The notes beneath the pieces are model-generated. The model made no database searches. It saw only the letters and a list, made by a program, of their open reading frames with translations, and was not told the DNA's origin. Of a stretch of DNA of 5,107 nt, positions 1 through 4,307 are shown in pieces. Position numbers and translations under genes: made by a program. Numbering within the stretch: the stretch's first letter is position 1; each line of letters starts with the position of its first letter. The DNA comes from Oscillospiraceae bacterium (GTDB lineage: Bacteria; Bacillota_A; Clostridia; Oscillospirales; Oscillospiraceae), in contig CADAPN010000145.1 in assembly GCA_902789835.1 (NCBI GenBank), forward strand, positions 1 to 5,107. Reading direction: 5' to 3'.

Positions 1-1
1 T

Positions 2-178
2 TATCATTTCAAAGACAAGTATGACCTTGTGGCATGGATGTTCTGTACGGATGCTTACGGAAAAGACATCACCTCTATTACATCTGCTGCAGCCGGGATA
101 AACTATTCTTCTAAAGCAGCTCCCGGATATCATGGGTCAAAACATGATCCTTGCCTGTGCAAATGGCACAGCGGTTAG
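2..178 (+). pseudogene. TetR/AcrR-family regulator, 3' end, apparently truncated
   Basis: The frame starting at base 2 is open from the window edge to a TAG at 176-178 (58 residues visible). It begins YHFKDKYDLVAWMF, which matches the end of the helix-turn-helix of TetR-family repressors (recognition helix followed by the YHF-KDKYDL turn), so this is the DNA-binding end of a transcriptional repressor whose 5' part lies outside the window. Family members normally continue for roughly 110-130 residues of ligand-binding and dimerisation domain. Here only about 45 residues follow; the stretch up to roughly SAAAGIN (residue 38) looks family-like and the rest, rich in Gly, His, Lys and Cys, does not. 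I infer a deletion or recombination that replaced the C-terminal domain, making it a probable pseudogene. A genuinely short regulator is possible. It ends just before a good terminator and next to the phage cassette, so the damage may belong to the event that brought the cassette in. Confidence 0.6.
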
Positions 179-198
179 AATTGAAAAGAATTGATTCG

Positions 199-226
199 GG
201 GAGAGGTATTTTGGCCTCTCCCTTTT
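199..226 (+). terminator. Intrinsic terminator after the TetR remnant
   Basis: A perfect 8-bp GC-rich stem (GGGAGAGG at 199-206 pairing with CCTCTCCC at 215-222) with loop TATTTTGG is followed directly by TTTT (223-226). It sits 20 bases past the TAG of the TetR remnant and would end its transcript. It also marks the left limit of recognisable host-type sequence before the phage cassette. Confidence 0.85.
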
Positions 227-330
227 CATACCGTCAGAAGTCTGGAAATCATTAACCACTTTTCTGTTGTTCGGACCACCCCCTCTATCCGAGTTACCAC
301 CTATAAAGAATATAGCAGACAGAACTAATA
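227..330. other. Non-coding junction between host-like DNA and phage cassette
   Basis: I see no convincing gene on either strand in this stretch. It lies between the + strand terminator of the regulator and the - strand terminator of the phage cassette, so two transcription units converge here. It is where an insertion junction on the left side would be expected. The 9-base TAACCACTT at 253-261 recurs in inverted orientation at 3758-3766 beyond the other end of the cassette, which may be chance. Confidence 0.4.
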
Positions 331-368
331 ATCCCAGAGGCAGAGCCTTAACGCCCTATCTCTGGGAT
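331..368 (-). terminator. Hairpin ending the tail-lysis cassette
   Basis: Five bases past the holin stop codon, the - strand can form a 9-bp stem (ATCCCAGAG pairing with CTCTGGGAT; + strand arms 331-339 and 360-368). A 3x3 internal loop separates this from a further 4-bp stem (343-346 with 353-356, one G-U on the - strand) and a 6-base loop. The bases after it are only moderately T-rich (ATTATTAGTT), so it is a weaker intrinsic terminator than the one at 199-226. Its position directly after the last gene of the cassette supports the role. Confidence 0.65.
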
Positions 369-373
369 CTCTT

Positions 374-820
374 TTACTTTCTTACTTCTTCCCCGACCAC
401 CGTTTCCGTTTCGCCGCTCTTTCCTGCCCTGTCGTGTAACTGCTCGAGCACCGCTTTCAGCTGTTCGGGCACAGGCAGGCCGAGGTGGGCGGCATTCTCC
501 AGGATACTCAGGCCGTTATTCGCAATCGCCCAGAAGATGACGGCGGTACGCAGCACTCCCGGCTGGTTCAGCACATGGACGTCCAGGACCTGGGCAATGC
601 CCACCAGAAGGAAGGTCAGCACCTTCCGGCAGAGGCCTCGGAAGCCCACGGCAGAACTGAGCTTCCGGTCCTCAATCGCGCACATCACACCGGTGAGATA
701 GTCCACAATCACGAAGACCAGCAGCGCGTAGAGCAGGCCATCGCTTCCGCCCAGGAAGTAGCCAAGCCATGCGCCGACAGCGGCGAGAGCCACTTTGATC
801 ACATTCCAGAATTCTTTCAT
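374..820 (-). CDS. Phage lysis holin, TcdE/phage_holin_4 type
   Basis: This 148-residue membrane protein fits the toxin-secretion/phage-lysis holin family (TcdE/UtxA-like, Phage_holin_4_1). Holins of this kind accumulate in the cytoplasmic membrane and open pores at a set time, letting the lysin reach peptidoglycan. Hydrophobic segments lie at about residues 7-23, 29-48, 66-82 and 88-106. Family-style motifs are D-YLTG at 40-44, SAVGFRG near 56-62 with a nearby lysine, and the NNGLSILEN stretch at 101-109. The C-terminal tail (117-148) is soluble and charged, as usual. The ATG at 820-818 has a GGAGG ribosome site 7 bases upstream that lies inside the end of the lysin gene. Only 3 bases separate the lysin stop from this start, so the two are translationally coupled. 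Length and ends look intact. Some relatives export large toxins rather than lyse cells, but no toxin gene is visible here. Confidence 0.92.
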   Translation of the reverse strand: MKEFWNVIKVALAAVGAWLGYFLGGSDGLLYALLVFVIVDYLTGVMCAIEDRKLSSAVGFRGLCRKVLTFLLVGIAQVLDVHVLNQPGVLRTAVIFWAIANNGLSILENAAHLGLPVPEQLKAVLEQLHDRAGKSGETETVVGEEVRK

Positions 821-823
821 TTT

Positions 824-1690
824 TCAATCCTCCAAAGATAAGATTTTTCGCCAGGTTAAGGGGCCGACGACGCCGTCGGGGTCAAGATCATGCTCAAGCT
901 GGAACTTGCGGACGGCTGCGTCCAGAGCGTCGCCGAAGATGCCGTCCAGGGGTCCGGTGTAGCAGCCGCGGGCGGTCAGGATCGCCTGCAGCACGGCGAC
1001 ATCCGTGCCGGCCATGGACTTGTCGATCATGCGGGGAGGCCAGGTCGTCCTCACAAGCTTCGTATCGTTCGCTTCCGTCAGGCGTGACGAAAGCTCATTC
1101 ACTCCGCTGCTCGTCCTTTCCGAAGAAGACCCACTAACGTTGGGCTCTTCTTCGGGTTTTTTTGAGATTTCCGCCTCGATTTCCGCCTCCAGTTCCTTCG
1201 CGTAGCGGAAGCGAGCGTCGACGTTGCAGTAATAGGGCTGCTCATAGAGGCGGCAGACCTTATCCGTCGCTGTCCAGATGTCATCCGTGGTCCGGAGGAT
1301 CTGCCAGAGACCGGCATACTGTGCCTCGGTGGTCAGCTCATGCAGGGCAAAGGAGACCTGCATGGACACATCATCCAGAGCCTTGCCGGACTTTTTCCAG
1401 AAGTCGTAGAGATCCAGCTTTCTCCCCTGGCCGGTGGAGAAATTGAAATAGGTCCACTGGGCAAGGCCGTAGCCCTTCTGGTCCCGGGCAAACTGTGCGC
1501 GGGTGATTCGTCCGGCGGTCACATCAGCGGTATAGGCGTGGGAATAGATGCGGTTTGCGGAGAAGTCATTCTGCAGGCGGCAGGGCTCAAGACCGGACTC
1601 GGCTTTCCAGTTGCCGAGCAGGCCGAGGGCTCCGGCACGGGAAACGCCGGCGGCGCGAAGCTGGTTGAAAATCAATAATGCATTACTCAT
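824..1690 (-). CDS. Endolysin: tail-type lysozyme domain plus peptidoglycan-binding domain
   Basis: This 288-residue protein degrades host peptidoglycan once the holin opens the membrane. Residues 2 to about 165 resemble the phage tail lysozyme family (Phage_lysozyme2): NALLIFNQLRAAGVSRAGA leads into LLGNWKAESGLEP, where Glu31 is the likely catalytic acid, and KGYGLAQWT (72-80) is a typical substrate-cleft motif. Residues 221-284 form a PG_binding_1-type module (GTDVAVLQAIL, GPLDGIFGDAL, AVRKFQ, DGVVGPLTW). The linker (about 166-216) is Glu/Lys-rich, then Ser-rich, and contains NELSSRLTEAND; its DNA is homologous to the non-coding leader at 1941-2054 and can fold into two hairpins. The ATG at 1690-1688 is preceded by GTGAGG 7 bases upstream and overlaps the end of the upstream gene by 8 bases. 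No signal peptide is visible, consistent with holin-dependent release. An in-frame GTG at 1102-1100 could allow separate synthesis of the binding module. Confidence 0.93.
   Translation of the reverse strand: MSNALLIFNQLRAAGVSRAGALGLLGNWKAESGLEPCRLQNDFSANRIYSHAYTADVTAGRITRAQFARDQKGYGLAQWTYFNFSTGQGRKLDLYDFWKKSGKALDDVSMQVSFALHELTTEAQYAGLWQILRTTDDIWTATDKVCRLYEQPYYCNVDARFRYAKELEAEIEAEISKKPEEEPNVSGSSSERTSSGVNELSSRLTEANDTKLVRTTWPPRMIDKSMAGTDVAVLQAILTARGCYTGPLDGIFGDALDAAVRKFQLEHDLDPDGVVGPLTWRKILSLED
1041..1154 (-). repeat. Structured two-hairpin element, copy A, inside the lysin linker
   Basis: The stretch 1041-1133 aligns without gaps to 1941-2033 (about 72% identical by hand count), and similarity continues through the next hairpin arm. 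Hairpin 2: + arms 1071-1080 and 1085-1094, a 10-bp stem including one G-U on the - strand, with loop GGCG (+). Hairpin 1: + arms 1121-1133 and 1141-1154, 13 bp with a bulged C at 1145 and a CCCA/TGGG tip. On the - strand the order is hairpin 1, a linker with AGGACGA, then hairpin 2 and GAAGCGAACGATA. This copy is read through in frame as lysin residues about 180-216. The differences from copy B preserve pairing at most stem positions. The functional strand is unresolved: the wobble in hairpin 2 favours -, while hairpin 1 of copy B pairs fully only on +. Function unknown. Confidence 0.7.
1121..1163 (+). terminator. Terminator-like hairpin with T-tract, antisense to the lysin gene
   Basis: Read on the + strand, hairpin 1 of copy A (1121-1133 with 1141-1154, one bulged base) is followed by GG and seven T (1157-1163), the standard form of an intrinsic terminator. 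It lies inside the oppositely oriented lysin gene, where the T-tract encodes the Lys-Lys of the linker. It could stop antisense transcription, or be a by-product of the linker's codons. Copy B lacks the T-tract. Confidence 0.4.
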
Positions 1691-1943
1691 GGTATAACCT
1701 CACGACAATATTTCCCGTGCCCATGCGCTCGATGCCCTTGAAGCCGGTGAAACCCTCGAAGGTTTTCCGGTCTTCATCGAAGACACGGGTCAAGGTTCGG
1801 GTGTGCTCCGGATCAGAAAAAATTGAAAAGAGCGTGGCTATGTCGGGCTCCGATGTCTCAAAGCGAAGGCTCCCGTCCAGATCACTGATGCCGATCCAGT
1901 TGATGGGGAGCGAAGTCCCCTGCGCGGTCTCAATGGTTAACAT
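1683..1943 (-). CDS. Small phage protein of unknown function
   Basis: I do not recognise a named family for this 86-residue protein. It has no membrane segment, signal peptide or cysteine, and alternates hydrophobic and polar residues (INWIGISDLDGSLRFE, GNIVVRLYHE) in a way that suggests a small beta-rich fold. It lies between the tail-tip gene and the lysin, where many clostridial prophages carry small structural or accessory proteins. The ATG at 1943-1941 has a strong GGGAGG site 5 bases upstream, and its stop overlaps the lysin start by 8 bases, so the two are co-translated. Upstream is structured element copy B, whose last part contains this gene's ribosome site. A role in tail-tip assembly, in adhesion or alongside the lysin is possible but is inference from position only. 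Confidence 0.75.
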   Translation of the reverse strand: MLTIETAQGTSLPINWIGISDLDGSLRFETSEPDIATLFSIFSDPEHTRTLTRVFDEDRKTFEGFTGFKGIERMGTGNIVVRLYHE

Positions 1944-2054
1944 ATCGTCCTCCCAAATTACATATCGTTCGCTTCCCCGAGGCGTCGGGAAAGCTCATTC
2001 ATTTCATTGGTCGTCCTCTTCAGTTCAAACCCATTTCATTGGGCTTTGAGCTGA
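1941..2054 (-). promoter_or_regulatory. Structured two-hairpin leader, copy B, between tail gene and small gene
   Basis: On the - strand this leader starts directly after the tail gene's TAA (2057-2055). Hairpin 1 (+ arms 2020-2033 and 2040-2054, bulged C at 2044) has a 10-bp lower stem with one C-A mismatch (G-U if read on +) and a CCCA/TGGG tip with a 6-base loop. A linker with AGAGGACGACC follows. Hairpin 2 (+ arms 1971-1980 and 1985-1994, loop GGCG on +) is next, and the leader ends in the GGGAGG ribosome site and ATG of the 86-residue gene. It aligns with copy A in the lysin gene at a 900-base offset. Compared with copy A, three pairs in hairpin 2 and about five in hairpin 1 are changed on both arms with pairing kept. 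Its position suggests mRNA processing, stabilisation or translation control, which is inference. Confidence 0.6.
1958..2002 (-). CDS. Possible 14-residue leader peptide
   Basis: An ATG at 2002-2000 opens MNELSRRLGEANDM, ending in TAA at 1960-1958, 14 bases before the next gene's ATG. An AGAGG site lies 12 bases upstream (2019-2015), rather far. The same site is 7 bases from another ATG (2007-2005) that opens a two-codon frame, ATG AAA TGA, whose stop overlaps this start. The peptide matches lysin linker residues NELSSRLTEAND in the same frame. It may be a translated leader coupled to the 86-residue gene, or a non-coding relic of a once longer frame. Conservation of pairing rather than of residues in this stretch argues that the RNA matters more than the peptide. 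Confidence 0.25.
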   Translation of the reverse strand: MNELSRRLGEANDM

Positions 2055-3722
2055 TTAAGTCCATGTGACAACCTTCCGATTGACTCCGCCGATGGTAATG
2101 GTCTCCAGACCGAGATAATGATAGTTGATGGCCAGGGATCCGGTGAGGACCGACGAGAAGCTGGCGGAGCCCTCGAAGTAGCCGTAGAGGGTATCGATGT
2201 TGGCCTTGTTCGTGCCCACCTGATCCAGCGTCCCCTGAAAGCTTGTCTTGCCGTAGCTCACAGCCTGGGAATCGATTGTCCGGTTCGTGATGGCGTAATC
2301 GTCGATCTTATTCGGTCCGAGGGAATAATCCCTGATACGGGCATTGTCCAGCGTGCCGGCCGTGATCTTCGAGGCGTTCAGGTTGTCAATGTTTGCATTT
2401 GCAACCTTGAGGACGCCGTTCTCAATGGTGCAGCCGCCGATGGATCCGCTGTTGGCGTTCACGGTGCCGTTGAAGGTGCCGCTGTTGGCGGTCAGGTCCC
2501 CGATCAGGCTCAAACCGTTTCGATTCACCAGCATCACGACGCTGCCATTCGAGATAAGCTGGAACTTGTCCGCGTCCAGATACCAGCCGAAGCTGGAGGC
2601 ATCGCCGCCGGTGCGGGAGACCTTGGCCGCGATCTGCTGGGCCTGGAGCGTCAGCTCAGACTGGACGTTCTGAATCTTCCGGCTGAAGCTTCGCTCGGAG
2701 GCGGGAATGTAGGGGTATTCGTGATCCAGCTCTTCATCCTCCGGTGCAGAGACCGAGGCGGCGCAGAGGGAATCAAAGATCAGGTCACTTGAAAAGAGCC
2801 CGGTGAGGAAGGTGCCGCCCAGGCCGTCCGGGACGGAGAGGGTGTCCCCCAGCTCACAGGCCGGGTTCACAACCGCGGCCTCGGCCGAAAAAGGCCGGTA
2901 GACGAAGCCCCGGAGTTTGGTGAGGAGGGCGTTGGCCGCCGCCTGGGTGGCGAAGGGGCAGCTTATTTCATACACGTAGCCGGTCTCGTCCCCGGCGAAG
3001 AGCTCCTGATCGTTGTCGAGGAGGAAGCGGACGCCGGTGCAGGCCGGGAAGGCCGAAGCCGCGGTCAGGCGGTGGGTGCCGCCCAGCGGCGCGTCCTCCG
3101 TGCTCTTCACGGACCAGAGCGGGATGAGGCGCAGGGTATTCGCGTCCGTGACAACGAAGCTTCCGCCGTAGAGCGCCCCAATGTAGCGGAGCGTCTCGCG
3201 GATCGTGTACTGGGCCGGCAGCGGGATCATGTAGCCCCCGGTCATGAGGGAAGACGTCTGCGCATCCACGGCGACGCCGAGGAAGGACGCGATTTCCCGG
3301 ACGGTGCTGATATCCGAATAGGGCCATGTGTGAGAGGTGGAGGGGTACTTCACCTCCCCTTTCAGCATGGCATCATAGGCGCGGAGCGTCAGGAGGCCGG
3401 TGGTGGTGTCCGCCTCGCGGGTGTCGACGAAGTAGACGCCCTTGGCAATCCACTCGGACTGTCGGATGTCGTTCACGACACGGAAGTACGGTCGGATCGT
3501 CGCCATGCGCGGGACCGCGCCGGATTCCACGTACAGCGACAGCGCAAGCTCGCCCGACGGGGCAAGACCAAGCCGCGGAGAGCTGGTACCGAAGGCACTC
3601 CGGCGGCTATTCAGCGACGTGAGCACGTCCATGCCGTAGTCGGTGCCGGAGATGTTCACCTTGACCTCGAAGCGGTGGATGCCGGAAAAGATGGACTTGT
3701 AGAGGGTGGATGTTGAATTCAT
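2055..3722 (-). CDS. Phage tail-tip / receptor-binding tail protein
   Basis: This 555-residue protein resembles the tail-associated (central fibre or tip) proteins of clostridial siphophages, which link the tail tube to the host surface. Residues 1-125 contain the usual opening region with SRRSAFGTSSPRLGLAPSGE (39-58) and RMATIRPYFRV (72-82), then SEWIAKGVYFVDTRE and LRAYDAML. Residues 130-330 continue the hub-like fold (REIASFLGV, IRETLRYIGALYGG). A short coiled coil (about 345-370) leads to a beta-rich, Gly/Asn-rich stalk (385-465) with SGTFNGTVNANSGSIGG and SKITAGTLDNARI, typical of fibre shafts. The C-terminus ends in a small beta region (TITIGGVNRKVVTWT). I chose the ATG at 3722-3720 because the family usually starts close to this point. 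A TTG at 3746 would add eight residues. Neither has a convincing ribosome site, and no tail gene lies upstream, so its expression signals seem to have been lost. The GC-rich sequence contrasts with the AT-richer genes to its right. Confidence 0.85.
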   Translation of the reverse strand: MNSTSTLYKSIFSGIHRFEVKVNISGTDYGMDVLTSLNSRRSAFGTSSPRLGLAPSGELALSLYVESGAVPRMATIRPYFRVVNDIRQSEWIAKGVYFVDTREADTTTGLLTLRAYDAMLKGEVKYPSTSHTWPYSDISTVREIASFLGVAVDAQTSSLMTGGYMIPLPAQYTIRETLRYIGALYGGSFVVTDANTLRLIPLWSVKSTEDAPLGGTHRLTAASAFPACTGVRFLLDNDQELFAGDETGYVYEISCPFATQAAANALLTKLRGFVYRPFSAEAAVVNPACELGDTLSVPDGLGGTFLTGLFSSDLIFDSLCAASVSAPEDEELDHEYPYIPASERSFSRKIQNVQSELTLQAQQIAAKVSRTGGDASSFGWYLDADKFQLISNGSVVMLVNRNGLSLIGDLTANSGTFNGTVNANSGSIGGCTIENGVLKVANANIDNLNASKITAGTLDNARIRDYSLGPNKIDDYAITNRTIDSQAVSYGKTSFQGTLDQVGTNKANIDTLYGYFEGSASFSSVLTGSLAINYHYLGLETITIGGVNRKVVTWT

Positions 3723-3739
3723 AGTGTGGAATGTGAAAA

Positions 3740-3775
3740 TTGGCAATTGTGCCGATTAAGTGGTTATGGTAGAAT
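3740..3775 (+). promoter_or_regulatory. Probable promoter for the lipoprotein-hydrolase operon
   Basis: TAGAAT at 3770-3775 preceded by TGG forms an extended -10 box. At 17-base spacing lies TTGTGC (3747-3752), a weak -35; a better -35-like TTGGCA (3740-3745) pairs less well, being 19 bases from TATGGT (3765-3770). The palindrome AATTG-G-CAATT (3738-3748) covers the -35 area and could be an operator. Transcription would start near 3781, just ahead of the lipoprotein leader. The tail gene diverges from the same gap. Confidence 0.5.
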
Positions 3776-3782
3776 CATGGTT

Positions 3783-3807
3783 ACAAATCGGGATTTGCGG
3801 GGGGAGG
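3783..3807 (+). repeat. Leader repeat, copy 1, carrying the lipoprotein ribosome site
   Basis: The 21 bases from 3783 (ACAAATCGGG, then ATTTGCGGGGG) match 4278-4298 at 19 of 21 positions. This copy runs on into GGGAGG (3802-3807), 7 bases from the ATG at 3815, and sets that start rather than the in-frame TTG at 3809. AAATC-GG-GATTT inside it is a small palindrome. The second copy precedes the hydrolase. Confidence 0.65.
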
Positions 3808-3814
3808 CTTGCAA

Positions 3815-4264
3815 ATGAAGAAAAATTCAATTCAGATCCCATTTATGATACTTGTATCGGTATTGCTGTTTATGATAACACTGACCGGCTGCAATAAGGA
3901 CCGGAAAGGCTCGACCGATTCAGCCGAAAATACGATTCCGGGAACATGGCAGACGGCTTCGATGGGCTATGAATACTATGGGACAAACCAGCCGGAATAT
4001 TATGTGCAGTTCACAGATAGCGAAATCATCTATGGGCATATGAAAAACGGAGAATATGTTCCGGATCATACCGACAGAATCATCTGTCTCGAAGAAATCG
4101 CTCCCGATGAATTCAAAGTGCAGGCCGAATCTTCTAACGGAATTCATTACACCTACATGACTTGTGAAAGTAACCATGATATATTGGAATATTACGGTAC
4201 CTTGAGAGAAGAAGAATTTCCCGAAACGTACAGTATCGGTGCATCACTGAGCAGGTGCAACTGA
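3815..4264 (+). CDS. Small secreted lipoprotein of unknown function
   Basis: This 149-residue protein has a classic lipoprotein signal: positively charged start MKKNS, a hydrophobic core (about 8-23), and the lipobox LTGC with Cys26 as the likely lipid-modified residue, so the mature protein is anchored on the outer face of the cytoplasmic membrane. The mature part starts with a polar tether (NKDRKGSTDSAEN) and then PGTWQTASMGYEYYGTNQPEYYVQF, with alternating aromatic strands like small beta-barrel lipoproteins (lipocalin-like style). I cannot name a family. Three further cysteines are at or near CLEE, TCES and the C-terminal RCN; disulfides are possible. The start is set by GGGAGG 7 bases upstream. 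It is followed after 43 bases by the hydrolase gene and preceded by a likely promoter, so the two probably form one operon. It is AT-richer than the phage cassette and is likely part of the host genome. Confidence 0.8.
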   Translation: MKKNSIQIPFMILVSVLLFMITLTGCNKDRKGSTDSAENTIPGTWQTASMGYEYYGTNQPEYYVQFTDSEIIYGHMKNGEYVPDHTDRIICLEEIAPDEFKVQAESSNGIHYTYMTCESNHDILEYYGTLREEEFPETYSIGASLSRCN

Positions 4265-4277
4265 AGAAATATGTGAA

Positions 4278-4298
4278 ACAGATCGGAATTTGCGGGGG
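4278..4298 (+). repeat. Leader repeat, copy 2, before the hydrolase gene
   Basis: ACAGATCGGA followed by ATTTGCGGGGG matches the lipoprotein leader at 3783-3803 with two differences. It ends in GGGGGAG, the hydrolase ribosome site, 7-8 bases from the ATG at 4308. The duplication suggests that one gene was inserted, or a gene-plus-leader unit copied, between the two leaders. Confidence 0.65.
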
Positions 4299-4307
4299 AG
4301 ATCAGCT

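Noticed and set aside
155..171. CTGTGC/GCACAG inverted repeat with a 5-base loop near the regulator's end
   Set aside because: Only 6 bp, inside coding sequence and without a T-tract; the terminator at 199-226 explains transcription ending better.
1990..2030. CTGAAGA in copy B resembles part of the hammerhead ribozyme core (CUGANGA)
   Set aside because: No proper stem II or GAAA-stem III arrangement follows, and copy A lacks the motif.
1941..2054. Hairpins downstream of a tail gene suggested a diversity-generating retroelement variable region
   Set aside because: No reverse transcriptase, template repeat or adenine-targeted repeat is visible, and the tail C-terminus is not a C-type lectin fold I recognise.
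2118..2792. Long + strand open frame (224 codons) opposite the tail gene
   Set aside because: It is a shadow of the GC-rich tail gene: no ribosome site, odd composition and no recognisable domain, while the - strand frame has clear tail-protein motifs.
3072..3716. Long + strand open frame (214 codons) opposite the tail gene's 5' half
   Set aside because: Arg/Gly/His-rich antisense shadow with no start signal; the - strand carries the real domain.
3920..4177. - strand 85-codon frame opposite the lipoprotein gene
   Set aside because: The + strand frame has a lipobox signal and a strong ribosome site; the - frame has neither.
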